A stretch of 64,000 nucleotides of DNA, taken from positions 1-64,000 of the forward strand of contig NZ_RBZN01000002.1 of assembly GCF_003628435.1 (NCBI RefSeq), in the 5' to 3' direction. Position 1 is the first letter of the stretch; every line of letters begins with the position of its first letter. Position numbers and translations under genes: made by a program. This document shows positions 43,477 through 51,979 of this stretch, one piece after another. Origin of the DNA: Ureibacillus endophyticus. GTDB lineage: Bacteria; Bacillota; Bacilli; Bacillales_A; Planococcaceae. A model generated the notes under the pieces. That model was not told the origin of the DNA. It was given only the letters and a program-made list of their open reading frames with translations, and ran no database searches.

Positions 43477-44196
43477 TTGAATAAAAGAATAGTTATTAGA
43501 ATAACAATTGTATCATTTATTGTAGGGCTAATGATTGCAGTTCAATATAATACGATTCAAAATCCAGCAGAAAGAGATACAAGAGACCTTTGGGAAATAC
43601 GTCAGGAACTATCGGAAGAAAAAAAACGGCATTCAGAATTATTATCAGAAATAGTTTCTTTAAAATCTATTGTTAATGAATACGAAAATGATGACAAAGA
43701 CAACCAGGCGCAAATATTAAAGAATACAGTAGAGGACTTAAAAATTCGAGCAGGTCTTGAAGCTGTATCGGGTCCAGGAGTAATTTTAAAAATTGAACCA
43801 GCAATGGAATTAGTTGCGTTAGGATTAGAAGTAGAGTCTATTCCGCCTGATTTATTAATTCGATTAGTTAATGAAATTTATCGATACCACGGTATTTACA
43901 TTGAAATTGATGGGCAAAGACTTGTTCATACATCTGCTATTCGGGATATTAATGGTAAGACTACTATAAACGGATTTGCCATTAACAAATCAAATGTAGA
44001 AATTCGCGTCATTACTGAAAGCTATGAAAAAGCAGAAAAACTTTATGGTTATTTATATGCTTCTACATTTAGCGATGATTTTTATCTTGATAACTTACAT
44101 TTAATAATTAACAAACCAGTTACAAAATTAACAATTCAAGAGTATGACGGAAAATTATCAAATACATTTTTGGTTGAAAACAATAAAGGGGAATAA
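43477..44196 (+). CDS. ylxX: DUF881 family protein (YlxX type)
   Basis: This second DUF881 protein (239 residues) has the same design as its neighbour: membrane anchor (IVIRITIVSFIVGLMIAV), coiled coil (~40-85) and DUF881 domain (~95-230) with GPGVILKIEPA, YHGIYIEIDGQRLVHTSAIRD and a C-terminal beta segment. TTG 43477 lies 7-8 bases after AGGAGGG. The duplication matches ylxW-ylxX of B. subtilis. Function is not established; position next to sbp and ftsAZ suggests an envelope or division role. Confidence 0.82.
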   Translation: MNKRIVIRITIVSFIVGLMIAVQYNTIQNPAERDTRDLWEIRQELSEEKKRHSELLSEIVSLKSIVNEYENDDKDNQAQILKNTVEDLKIRAGLEAVSGPGVILKIEPAMELVALGLEVESIPPDLLIRLVNEIYRYHGIYIEIDGQRLVHTSAIRDINGKTTINGFAINKSNVEIRVITESYEKAEKLYGYLYASTFSDDFYLDNLHLIINKPVTKLTIQEYDGKLSNTFLVENNKGE

Positions 44197-44198
44197 AA

Positions 44199-44567
44199 AT
44201 GTGGTTACCATTTTTAGGTTTACTTTTAGGACTAGCGTTAGGCTTACTTACGGATATTCAAATTCCTGTAGTATATGAAAATTATCTATCCATTGCTGTG
44301 TTAGCTGCTCTTGATACAATTTTTGGTGGAATTAGAGCGAATTTGCAACAAGTATATGATGATAAAGTTTTTCTTTCAGGATTTTTCTTCAACATTGCAT
44401 TAGCTGCGGGTTTAGCCTTTTTAGGTGTACATCTCGGAGTTGACCTTTATTTAGCTGCAATTTTTGCATTTGGTGTACGATTATTTCAAAATATTGCAGT
44501 TATTCGACGAATTTTGATAACAAAATGGGAAGAGAGACATATAAAAAAGGGTGAAAATACAGTATAA
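44199..44567 (+). CDS. sbp: Sbp, small basic protein (DUF1290)
   Basis: The 122-residue membrane protein has three or four hydrophobic segments and the DUF1290 hallmark YLSIAVLAALDTIFGGIRA near residue 30. In B. subtilis it is the sbp gene located just upstream of ftsA. Function is unknown. ATG 44199 lies two bases after the ylxX stop, with AAAGGGG inside the end of that gene. A candidate ftsA promoter lies downstream. Confidence 0.87.
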   Translation: MWLPFLGLLLGLALGLLTDIQIPVVYENYLSIAVLAALDTIFGGIRANLQQVYDDKVFLSGFFFNIALAAGLAFLGVHLGVDLYLAAIFAFGVRLFQNIAVIRRILITKWEERHIKKGENTV

Positions 44568-44602
44568 TAGCTATAAAATTATATAGTATACATGAATTTA
44601 CT

Positions 44603-44631
44603 TAGACAATAGCTAGGAATTACAATAGAAT
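44603..44631 (+). promoter_or_regulatory. Probable sigma-A promoter of ftsA-ftsZ
   Basis: TAGACA (44603-44608), a 17-base spacer and TAGAAT (44626-44631) each match five of six consensus positions, 34 bases before the ftsA start. Confidence 0.6.
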
Positions 44632-44664
44632 AAAAAATAGGAGCAATCGAAGGAGGTGCGGTAG

Positions 44665-45954
44665 GTGAATCATCAAGATATTTATATTTCTCTAGATATT
44701 GGTTCATCTTCTATTAAAGTTCTGATAGGAGATATTACAAATAATCAACTACATGTAATCGGCGTTGGTAACGTAAAGTCTAATGGCATACGTAAAGGTG
44801 CTATTGTCGATATCGATGCAACAGTGCAAGCTATTAGAAAAGCTGTCGATCAAGCAGAACGAATGACAGGTATTAAAATAGATGAGGTTATACTTGGTAT
44901 ACCCGCAAATCAAACTACTCTTCAACCAGTTAAGGGTGTTGTCGCTGTAAATAGTGAGAACAGAGAAATTACTGATGAAGATTTAGAAAGAGTTATTGAA
45001 TCCGCACAAGTTATGTCGATTCCACCAGAACGCGAATTAGTAAATTTAATCCCACGCCAATTTATCGTTGATAACTTAGACGAAATTAAAGATCCTCGTG
45101 GTATGATTGGGATTCGCCTAGAAATGGATGCTACAATGATTACAACGTCTAAAACATTAGTTCATAATGTGTTGCGTTGTGTAGAACGTGCTGGCTTACA
45201 AATAAGAGAAATTTATTTACAACCATTAGCTGCAGGTTTCTTTGCCTTGACTGAAGATGAAAAAAATCAAGGTACAGCATTTATTGATTTAGGTGGCGGT
45301 TCCACAACTATTGCAGTTTTTGAAGATGGATTATTAACACGAACAGGAGTTATCCCTGTTGGTGGAGAACATATAACTAAGGATTTATCAATAGTATTAA
45401 AAACCCCTACTGAACAAGCAGAATCAATAAAAAAACAATTTGGACATGCTTTTTATGATGAGGCTTCAGATGATGAAATCTTTGAAGTCCCTGTTTCTGG
45501 AACAGATGTGACAGAACAATATAGTCAGAAGTTCATTTCAGAAATAATTGGTGTTCGATTGGAAGAAATGTTTGAACTTGTATTAGACGAACTTGCTAGA
45601 TTAGGGGTACGTGATTTACCAGGTGGAGTAGTACTTACAGGTGGGGTTGCACAGTTAGAAGGTATCGCACAACTTGCACGTCAAGTTATGCAAACACGTG
45701 TAAGAATTTATACTCCTGATTATATCGGTGTACGTGAACCAGCATTTACAACTGCAGTTGGCTTAATAAGATATGCACATTCTGAGGATGAATTTTACGG
45801 TAGAAGCCCGAAACAAACACCTGTTTATGCATCAATTGGAGCAGGTTCCACTCCTCCTAAGAAACAAACGAATACTTCTGAAAAAGAAAACAATCCTAAT
45901 AAACCAAGTGTAATAAACAGAGCGAAAAAACTATTTGATAAGTTTTTTGAATAA
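44665..45954 (+). CDS. ftsA: FtsA, actin-like divisome membrane tether
   Basis: FtsA is an actin homologue that links FtsZ to the membrane. The 429-residue protein has the phosphate-binding SLDIGSSSIKVLIG near residue 8, the second phosphate loop AFIDLGGGSTTIAVF near 208 and the adenosine site PGGVVLTGGVAQLEG near 317. A low-complexity linker (~390-410) leads to the C-terminal amphipathic membrane helix INRAKKLFDKFFE. GTG 44665 follows AAGGAGGTG with good spacing. ftsZ begins 35 bases later with its own AGGAGGAG site. Confidence 0.95.
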   Translation: MNHQDIYISLDIGSSSIKVLIGDITNNQLHVIGVGNVKSNGIRKGAIVDIDATVQAIRKAVDQAERMTGIKIDEVILGIPANQTTLQPVKGVVAVNSENREITDEDLERVIESAQVMSIPPERELVNLIPRQFIVDNLDEIKDPRGMIGIRLEMDATMITTSKTLVHNVLRCVERAGLQIREIYLQPLAAGFFALTEDEKNQGTAFIDLGGGSTTIAVFEDGLLTRTGVIPVGGEHITKDLSIVLKTPTEQAESIKKQFGHAFYDEASDDEIFEVPVSGTDVTEQYSQKFISEIIGVRLEEMFELVLDELARLGVRDLPGGVVLTGGVAQLEGIAQLARQVMQTRVRIYTPDYIGVREPAFTTAVGLIRYAHSEDEFYGRSPKQTPVYASIGAGSTPPKKQTNTSEKENNPNKPSVINRAKKLFDKFFE

Positions 45955-45989
45955 CTATTTGAAAGACTAGTGTAGCAGGAGGAGAAACT

Positions 45990-47162
45990 ATGTTAGAATT
46001 CGATACGAGTATAGATCAGATGGCCAATATCAAAGTAATTGGTGTTGGCGGTGGCGGTAATAATGCGGTAAATAGAATGATTGAACACGGCGTTCAAGGA
46101 GTAGATTTTATCGCAGTTAATACTGATGCCCAAGCTTTAAATCTATCAAAAGCAGAATATAAATTACAGATTGGTAATAAATTAACACGTGGACTTGGTG
46201 CAGGTGCAAACCCTGAAGTAGGTAAAAAAGCTGCAGAAGAAAGTCGTGAGCAAATTGAAGAAGTTTTACGTGGTGCAGACATGGTGTTCGTAACTGCTGG
46301 TATGGGTGGTGGAACTGGTACAGGTGCAGCACCAGTCATCGCTTCAATTGCACGTGACTTAGGCGCGTTAACAGTTGGTGTTGTAACACGCCCATTCTCT
46401 TTTGAAGGACGTAAACGCCAAACACAAGCAATTGGTGGTATCTCGGCGATGAAAGAGTCTGTTGACACACTAATTGTTATACCAAATGATAAATTACTTC
46501 AAATCGTTGATAAAAGTACACCTATGCTTGAAGCATTCCGTGAAGCAGATAACGTATTACGCCAAGGGGTTCAAGGTATTTCCGACTTAATCGCAACTCC
46601 TGGATTAATAAACTTAGACTTTGCAGACGTGAAAACAATTATGTCTGACAAAGGTTCAGCCTTAATGGGTATCGGTATTGCTACAGGTGAAAATCGAGCT
46701 ACTGAAGCTGCCAAAAAAGCGATTTCAAGTCCACTTCTTGAAACTTCAATTGATGGAGCAAAAGGCGTAATTATGAATATTACAGGTGGTTCAAACTTAA
46801 GTTTATTTGAAGTACAGGAAGCAGCAGACATCGTTGCATCTGCATCAGATGAAGAAGTGAATATGATTTTCGGTTCTGTTATCAATGAGAATTTAAATGA
46901 TGAAATTATTGTAACAGTAATTGCTACTGGTTTCTCAGACGATATCATTTCACAACAACAACGTCAACAATCTTCACGCCCAATAGGTGGTGGTCTTCGT
47001 GGTGGCCAACAAGCAGCGCCACAGCAACCACAATCATCTATTCGTGAAAGAGTACAAGAACCTGTACAACAACAACCAGAACCAACTCGTCAAGTACAGC
47101 AACAGCAAGATGATTTATTAGATATTCCTACATTTTTACGCAATAGACGTAATCGTGGATAA
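45990..47162 (+). CDS. ftsZ: FtsZ, tubulin-like division GTPase
   Basis: FtsZ polymerises into the cytokinetic ring. At 390 residues it has [17 protein letters not shown] near residue 14, the tubulin signature [13 protein letters not shown] near 105, the T7 region [11 protein letters not shown] near 207, a Gln-rich linker (~320-370) and the C-terminal interaction peptide [17 protein letters not shown] that binds FtsA, SepF and other partners. ATG 45990 follows AGGAGGAG. A terminator closes the cluster. bpr, which follows in B. subtilis, is absent. Confidence 0.97.
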   Translation: MLEFDTSIDQMANIKVIGVGGGGNNAVNRMIEHGVQGVDFIAVNTDAQALNLSKAEYKLQIGNKLTRGLGAGANPEVGKKAAEESREQIEEVLRGADMVFVTAGMGGGTGTGAAPVIASIARDLGALTVGVVTRPFSFEGRKRQTQAIGGISAMKESVDTLIVIPNDKLLQIVDKSTPMLEAFREADNVLRQGVQGISDLIATPGLINLDFADVKTIMSDKGSALMGIGIATGENRATEAAKKAISSPLLETSIDGAKGVIMNITGGSNLSLFEVQEAADIVASASDEEVNMIFGSVINENLNDEIIVTVIATGFSDDIISQQQRQQSSRPIGGGLRGGQQAAPQQPQSSIRERVQEPVQQQPEPTRQVQQQQDDLLDIPTFLRNRRNRG

Positions 47163-47178
47163 AAAGTATTCGACAAAA

Positions 47179-47218
47179 AGAGGCATCTCATCGAAAAAGA
47201 TGGGATGGCTTTTTTTAT
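47179..47218 (+). terminator. Terminator after ftsZ
   Basis: GAGGCATCTCATC pairs imperfectly with GATGGGATGGCTTTTTTT, giving a stem followed by a clear T-run. Confidence 0.8.
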
Positions 47219-47366
47219 TGTTAAAATTTAGTAGATATTAATCTTAATCGAATCTCAATGTCTAGAACTTTAAATGTTAACAAGTAAAGAGTATATTCAT
47301 TCCTGTTTATTTCGATTAAATGTTTTCTATACAAGTTATTTCTTTCTATTAGTTTGTAACTATATG

Positions 47367-47433
47367 TCAAAAAAGTTAGATTTGCAGAAAATAGTGTCAA
47401 AATTATTTTTAGTATAACTACAATGGTTTGACA
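47367..47433 (+). promoter_or_regulatory. Possible Spo0A-controlled spoIIGA promoter region
   Basis: Spo0A-box-like TGTCAAA occurs at 47367-47373 and 47397-47403, 30 bases apart, and inverted (TTTGACA) at 47427-47433. TTGCAG (47384-47389) and TATAAC (47413-47418) are 23 bases apart, an unusually long spacing that recalls the B. subtilis spoIIG promoter. The 318-base gap 47163-47480 otherwise holds only the ftsZ terminator. Pattern match only. Confidence 0.35.
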
Positions 47434-47480
47434 TTTTCCTCGTGATGCTAGTGTTAATCTTTTAATAGGAGGACGCCAAA

Positions 47481-48305
47481 ATGATTGGAGAATTACTCGT
47501 ACTATACAATACGTTGTTTAATTATTTTTTATTAAAGTTTACGCAAGAAATAACGGGATTGTATGTAAAGAGGAGTAGATTGCTTCTAAGTGCGTTTTGT
47601 AGTGGATTAATAGCATCGATTTTTTATAAGTCATTATTAGGTGCTTTGCTTAGTTTTATTGTATTAATTGGGCTCGCGTTTTCTTTTCGCATCCAATCGT
47701 TGTTAAAGCAAGGAACTGTTCTTTTTATCACTACGTTTTTCCTCGGCGGCGTTTTAACAAGCATATTACCCTTTTTACTCAATCAATCCAAACTAACATT
47801 TTTTGTTCTTTCAACTGCAGTCGCTTTTCTTAGTTTAACAACGATACACTCCAAATGGAGAAAAATGATGCAAGCAAAAATTCAGCATTCATTTGTAGTG
47901 GATTGTGAGCTTGAAATTTTTAAACAAAAATATTGCTTAAAAGGTTTCATTGATACTGGGAATGAGTGTATAGAACCTTTAAGTGGGAAGCCGGTACATT
48001 TTCTCTCATATAATGCAATAGCAAATGAAATACCAAAAGAAATTAATGAAGCGCTATTAGCTTGGGATGAAAATAACCCTTACCAGTTAACAATGTTTCC
48101 TTCGTTCATTTATCCGAAAATTCGAATATTATCTTTATCTACGGTTCAAAAAGAGAGGTCGACAGTGTTGGCTTTTCGTTTTGATCGACTAAAGATAAAA
48201 GGAACTACGGATAAAGAAATTTTTGAACAATATGTTGTTTTGACTAGGCATGATGCGAGATATCCACAAAATGCACAGATGATTCTTCACGTTTTAGCGT
48301 TGTGA
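47481..48305 (+). CDS. spoIIGA: SpoIIGA, pro-sigma-E processing protease
   Basis: SpoIIGA is the membrane aspartic protease that matures pro-sigma-E in the mother cell after a SpoIIR signal from the forespore. The 274-residue protein has five membrane segments in the first half (~1-125) and a retroviral-type aspartic protease domain with GFIDTGNECIEPLSGKPV near residue 155 (catalytic Asp in DTGN). ATG 47481 follows AGGAGGA. The gene is shortly upstream of sigE (26 bases), the usual spoIIG operon. Confidence 0.95.
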   Translation: MIGELLVLYNTLFNYFLLKFTQEITGLYVKRSRLLLSAFCSGLIASIFYKSLLGALLSFIVLIGLAFSFRIQSLLKQGTVLFITTFFLGGVLTSILPFLLNQSKLTFFVLSTAVAFLSLTTIHSKWRKMMQAKIQHSFVVDCELEIFKQKYCLKGFIDTGNECIEPLSGKPVHFLSYNAIANEIPKEINEALLAWDENNPYQLTMFPSFIYPKIRILSLSTVQKERSTVLAFRFDRLKIKGTTDKEIFEQYVVLTRHDARYPQNAQMILHVLAL

Positions 48306-48331
48306 AATTCGAGCATAAAGGGGGAAAATGA

Positions 48332-49039
48332 TTGTTTAATAAATTAATCGACCTATTTAGAAAAATCTGGAGTAAGTTTCGTACTAAAGGAACATACTAT
48401 ATAGGAGGGCACGATTCATTGCCAGTACCATTGACACGAGAAGAAGAAATGACAGTTATTGAAGCCTTTATGAATGGTGATTTGAGAGCTAGGGATACAT
48501 TAATTGAAAGAAATTTACGTCTAGTTGTATATATTGCAAGACGTTTTGATAATACTGGAACACCAATTGAAGATTTAATTAGCATTGGATCAATCGGACT
48601 TATTAAAGCTATTGAAACATTTAATACAGAAAAAAATATTAAACTTGCCACTTATGCTTCACGTTGTATCGAAAATGAGATTTTAATGCATTTACGTAAA
48701 ACAAGTCGTATGAAAGGCGAAGTTTCATTAGACGAGCCGTTGAACTCTGATCCGGATGGTAACGAACTTTTACTTTCTGATATTCTAGGTACAGAAGAGC
48801 AAATTATTATGAATGATGTAGAAAAGAAAATTGAAAGAGCTACAATGTTTAATGCAATTAACGGCTTAAGTGAACGTGAACGATATATAATGGAATGCCG
48901 ATTTGGTCTAAATGGTAAACAAGAAATGACACAAAAAGAAGTAGCAGACCATTTAGGTATCTCGCAATCATATATTTCCCGACTTGAAAAGAAAATTATT
49001 TTAGATTTACGTGAGCATTTAAATCAACCTATTTCATAA
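48332..49039 (+). CDS. sigE: Sigma-E, mother-cell sporulation sigma factor (pro-form)
   Basis: The 235-residue sigma-70 family factor drives early mother-cell sporulation genes. It opens with a hydrophobic/basic pro-sequence (~1-28, [19 protein letters not shown]) that SpoIIGA removes. Region 2 contains [30 protein letters not shown] and [20 protein letters not shown]; region 4 contains [15 protein letters not shown] and a helix-turn-helix [25 protein letters not shown] 48332 lies 7 bases after AAAGGGGG. Confidence 0.96.
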   Translation: MFNKLIDLFRKIWSKFRTKGTYYIGGHDSLPVPLTREEEMTVIEAFMNGDLRARDTLIERNLRLVVYIARRFDNTGTPIEDLISIGSIGLIKAIETFNTEKNIKLATYASRCIENEILMHLRKTSRMKGEVSLDEPLNSDPDGNELLLSDILGTEEQIIMNDVEKKIERATMFNAINGLSERERYIMECRFGLNGKQEMTQKEVADHLGISQSYISRLEKKIILDLREHLNQPIS

Positions 49040-49070
49040 GTTACTGGATGAAATTGGACGAGTAAAACGT

Positions 49071-49098
49071 GCATATTCTTCTTTTTTCCGGACAAACT
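49071..49098 (+). promoter_or_regulatory. Probable sigma-F type promoter of sigG
   Basis: GCATA (49071-49075) and GGACAAACT (49090-49098) fit the forespore sigma-F consensus (GYWTA and GGNRANAMT, one mismatch), although the 14-base spacer is a little short. sigG is transcribed by sigma-F in B. subtilis. Confidence 0.5.
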
Positions 49099-49143
49099 GA
49101 AAAAACAGTTCAGAGATAAAAAACTAGTTCGGAGGAAAAGAAG

Positions 49144-49926
49144 ATGGTTCGTACTAAAGTAGAACTTTGTGGTGTAGATACTGCTTCTTTGCCAGTTCTA
49201 AAACATGAAGAGATGAGAGAGCTGTTCATTCGCCTACAATCTGGAGAAGAGTGGGTAAGAGATGAACTAGTCATTTGCAACTTACGTCTAGTATTAAGTA
49301 TTGTCGGTAGATTTTCTTACCGAGGTGAACAAGCCGATGATTTATTCCAAGTTGGTTGTATTGGATTATTAAAGGCTATTGACCACTTTGATTTAAAGCA
49401 TAATGTTCGATTTTCAACATATGCTGTTCCAATGATTATAGGTGAGATTAGAAGGCATTTACGAGACCATCATGCTTTACGTGTCTCTAGATCCTTACGA
49501 GACATTGCTTACAAAGCAATGCAAGCAAAGGAAAAGTTTATCTCAGAAAATTTATATGAACCAACCATTGAACAGTTGGCAGAAGCTATTGAGATGAAAA
49601 AGGAAGATGTATTATATGCACTTGATGCAATCCAAGATCCTCTTTCATTGCAAGAGCCAATCTATTCTGATGGTGGAGATGCCGTATATATTATGGACCA
49701 ATTAAAAGATGATGATGTGTCAGAAGATCAATGGGTTGCATACGTTAGTGTGAAGGAAAGTATGCAAAAACTTGATGAAAGACAACAAATGATTCTTTCC
49801 AAACGATTCTATTACGGTGAAACACAAACTGAAATTGCAAAATCACTCGGTATTTCTCAAGCTCAAATTTCAAGGCTAGAGAAAAATGCCATTGAGACTA
49901 TGCAAAAAGATTATAAGTTAGGTTAA
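49144..49926 (+). CDS. sigG: Sigma-G, late forespore sigma factor
   Basis: This 260-residue sigma factor drives late forespore genes such as those for small acid-soluble proteins and germination. It begins with the N-terminal family stretch VRTKVELCGVDTASLPVL, then region 2 (LVICNLRLVLSIVGRF, DLFQVGCIGLLKAIDHFD, FSTYAVPMIIGEIRRHLRDH) and region 4 helix-turn-helix QTEIAKSLGISQAQISRLEKNA. It lies after sigE as in B. subtilis but has its own promoter candidate upstream. A terminator follows at 49934. Confidence 0.96.
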   Translation: MVRTKVELCGVDTASLPVLKHEEMRELFIRLQSGEEWVRDELVICNLRLVLSIVGRFSYRGEQADDLFQVGCIGLLKAIDHFDLKHNVRFSTYAVPMIIGEIRRHLRDHHALRVSRSLRDIAYKAMQAKEKFISENLYEPTIEQLAEAIEMKKEDVLYALDAIQDPLSLQEPIYSDGGDAVYIMDQLKDDDVSEDQWVAYVSVKESMQKLDERQQMILSKRFYYGETQTEIAKSLGISQAQISRLEKNAIETMQKDYKLG

Positions 49927-49933
49927 GTATTGT

Positions 49934-49968
49934 AGCGCACTATAAAAGGTGCGCTTTTATTTATTTTT
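49934..49968 (+). terminator. Terminator after sigG
   Basis: AGCGCAC and GTGCGCT form a 7-bp stem around an eight-base loop, followed by T-rich sequence. Confidence 0.8.
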
Positions 49969-50103
49969 AAAAAATAAAAGCAATATTTCATAAAAAAATT
50001 AATATATTTTTAAGAAGGAACAATTTATTGAAAACGAATCGAACTAATTACTTTAAAAACATAATAGATTATCGACCTAATTATAAAAAGAAGGGAGATT
50101 AAT

Positions 50104-50340
50104 TTGCGATTTTCTGCTGTACAACAAAAAGAAATTATTGAGGCTGGTAATGGCCGATTTGTTGGATATATTATCGATGCAGAGGTGGACGAAAATACAG
50201 GTTCTATCACTGCTTTTCTCGTTGCTGAACCAAAAAAGTTTATGTCATTCTTACAAAATGATGAACATGTGAGAAAAGTCCTGATTAGTGATATACTGGT
50301 AATAGGCAAAGATGTAATATTAGTAAAAGAGATTTCTTAA
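50104..50340 (+). CDS. ylmC: YlmC/YmxH family PRC-barrel protein
   Basis: The 78-residue protein is a single PRC-barrel-like domain of the YlmC/YmxH family found in spore formers; its biochemical role is unknown. Family elements are EIIEAGNGRFVGYIIDAEVDENTGSI-type residues 10-36, followed by VLISDILVIGKDVILVK. TTG 50104 follows GAAGGGAG with good spacing. In B. subtilis ylmC lies in the same place after sigG. ylmD, which follows it there, is missing; ylmE is next. Confidence 0.85.
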   Translation: MRFSAVQQKEIIEAGNGRFVGYIIDAEVDENTGSITAFLVAEPKKFMSFLQNDEHVRKVLISDILVIGKDVILVKEIS

Positions 50341-50418
50341 TAGGTCATGCTATTCATTGAAAATTACTATACAGCTTGATACAATTAAGGAAACTATTGA
50401 TGTAAAGTTGGGTTTAAA

Positions 50419-51087
50419 GTGACAAAGATAAGTGATAATTTAGAAATTATTCAAAATAAAATAGAAACTGCAAAAAAGAAAGCTCAAATGACTCAGGATG
50501 TAGAGATAATTGCGGTAACAAAGCAAGTTACAGTTGCAAGAACAACTGAAGCCCTAGAAGCTGGACTACTTCATTTAGGTGAAAATCGTCCAGAAGGATT
50601 ATTGACTAAAAAGGGCGAAATTAATAATAAAGCCATTTGGCATTATATTGGTTCTTTACAAACTAGAAAAGTAAAACAAGTAATTAATGAAATTGATTAT
50701 CTTCATTCACTAGATCGTATGAGTTTAGCTGAAGAAATTAATAAACGAGCGGAAAAACCAATAAACTGTTTCGTTCAAGCAAATGTCTCAGGGGAAGAGT
50801 CAAAACATGGGTTGAGTACAGAAGAAGTAATTCCATTTATACAATCGTTAGCTCAGTACGATAAAATTCATGTTGTGGGCCTTATGACAATGGCACCTAA
50901 TACTGAAGATGAAGCCGTTATAAGAAAAGTATTTCGTGATTTGAAAAACTTACAGACACAAGTAATAGAATTAGGGTTAGACTATGCTCCTTGTAAAGAA
51001 CTTTCAATGGGGATGTCAAATGACTATGAAATTGCGGTAGAAGAAGGTGCGACGTTTGTAAGAATTGGAACAGCTCTTGTTGGATAG
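50419..51087 (+). CDS. ylmE: YggS-family pyridoxal phosphate homeostasis protein (YlmE)
   Basis: This 222-residue TIM-barrel protein binds pyridoxal 5'-phosphate and helps balance vitamin B6 and amino-acid pools. The PLP Lys lies in EIIAVTKQVT near residue 36; other family segments are LGENRPEGLLTK, HYIGSLQTRKVKQV, QANVSGEESKHGL, GLMTMAP and LSMGMSNDYEIAVEEG..RIGTALVG. It starts with GTG 50419 and only a weak upstream binding site is visible. It opens the ylmE-sepF-ylmG-ylmH group, with sepF 17 bases downstream. Confidence 0.9.
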   Translation: MTKISDNLEIIQNKIETAKKKAQMTQDVEIIAVTKQVTVARTTEALEAGLLHLGENRPEGLLTKKGEINNKAIWHYIGSLQTRKVKQVINEIDYLHSLDRMSLAEEINKRAEKPINCFVQANVSGEESKHGLSTEEVIPFIQSLAQYDKIHVVGLMTMAPNTEDEAVIRKVFRDLKNLQTQVIELGLDYAPCKELSMGMSNDYEIAVEEGATFVRIGTALVG

Positions 51088-51104
51088 AAAAGAGGGGATA
51101 CTAG

Positions 51105-51581
51105 ATGAGTATGAAAAACAAAATAAAAAATTTCTTTTACCTTGAAGAAGAAGATGAAGAAGTGCAAGAAATTGCAACATCAAGTAAACCAGTAAGTATC
51201 ACCAAAGAGCAACCTATTGTAAAATCACGCCCTAAAAAAGAACGTAAACTTATTGAAGTGGAACAGAATTCTCACTTAAATGTTGTTAGTTTACAAACTG
51301 CAAATTCTATAAAACAATCAAAGGTTGTTATCGTTGAGCCTAGAGTGTATGCAGAAGCTCAAGACATATCTGACCATTTAAAAAATAAGCGTGCTACTAT
51401 CGTTAATTTACAAAGAATCGATCGTGAAGCAGGTGTGCGTATTATAGATTTTTTAAGTGGTACTGTTTATGCCTTAGGAGGAGATATTCAACGAATTGGT
51501 ACGGATATTTTCCTATGTACTCCAGATAATGTTGAGGTATCCGGTGAGGTTTCGAACTATCTGTACGACGATATACAATAG
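51105..51581 (+). CDS. sepF: SepF, FtsZ-bundling membrane anchor
   Basis: SepF forms rings that bundle FtsZ filaments and tether them to the membrane. The 158-residue protein has an N-terminal amphipathic helix (MKNKIKNFFYL) that binds membrane, an acidic/basic linker (~15-60), and the globular SepF domain (~65-150) with VVIVEPRVYAEAQDISDHL, ATIVNLQRIDREAGVRIIDFLSG and YALGGDIQRIGTDIFLCTP. ATG 51105 and ATG 51111 are both possible starts. Confidence 0.95.
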   Translation: MSMKNKIKNFFYLEEEDEEVQEIATSSKPVSITKEQPIVKSRPKKERKLIEVEQNSHLNVVSLQTANSIKQSKVVIVEPRVYAEAQDISDHLKNKRATIVNLQRIDREAGVRIIDFLSGTVYALGGDIQRIGTDIFLCTPDNVEVSGEVSNYLYDDIQ

Positions 51582-51602
51582 ATTAGCGAGGTTAACAATT
51601 TA

Positions 51603-51884
51603 ATGCTTTATTATTCCATAATAAATTTCATTGCGGCAGCATTTACAATTTATCAATTTATGATAATTATCTATATCTTTATGTCATGGGTTCCAAATAT
51701 TCGAAATTCAACAGTTGGAGAGTATTTAGGAAAACTTGTTGAACCTTATTTAGGAATTTTTAGAAAATTTATTCCACCTATTGGTATGATTGATATTTCA
51801 CCAATTGTAGCCCTTTTATTACTACGTTATATACAAATGGGCTTATTAATTGTAGTTGAGAAAGTATATTTTATGTTTGCATAG
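51603..51884 (+). CDS. ylmG: YggT family membrane protein (YlmG)
   Basis: The 93-residue protein has two long hydrophobic segments separated by SWVPNIRNSTVGEYLGKLVEPYLGIFRKFIPP-type residues, the hallmark of the YggT/YlmG family (here SWVPN, the YLGKLVEPYLGIFR stretch and IDISPIVALLLL). The family is linked to cell-envelope or division-site functions in bacteria and to nucleoid distribution in plastids; no mechanism is known. It lies between sepF and ylmH as in B. subtilis. A possible terminator follows. Confidence 0.9.
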   Translation: MLYYSIINFIAAAFTIYQFMIIIYIFMSWVPNIRNSTVGEYLGKLVEPYLGIFRKFIPPIGMIDISPIVALLLLRYIQMGLLIVVEKVYFMFA

Positions 51885-51894
51885 GTTTTCGTTC

Positions 51895-51930
51895 AAATCC
51901 CTACTAATTTTGTTGTGGGGATTTTCTTTT
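51895..51930 (+). terminator. Possible terminator after ylmG
   Basis: AAATCCC and GGGATTT can pair around a 17-base loop, followed by TTCTTTTATT. It is weaker than the other terminators and may be read through into ylmH. Confidence 0.5.
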
Positions 51931-51979
51931 ATTATTTTTTCAACTGAACATACTATTGTTTATAAGGTGGAGTGAATTA

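Noticed and set aside
47428-47460. TTGACA with TAATCT 21 bases on, as the spoIIGA promoter
   Set aside because: The start of transcription would fall on the AGGAGGA ribosome binding site, leaving no leader.
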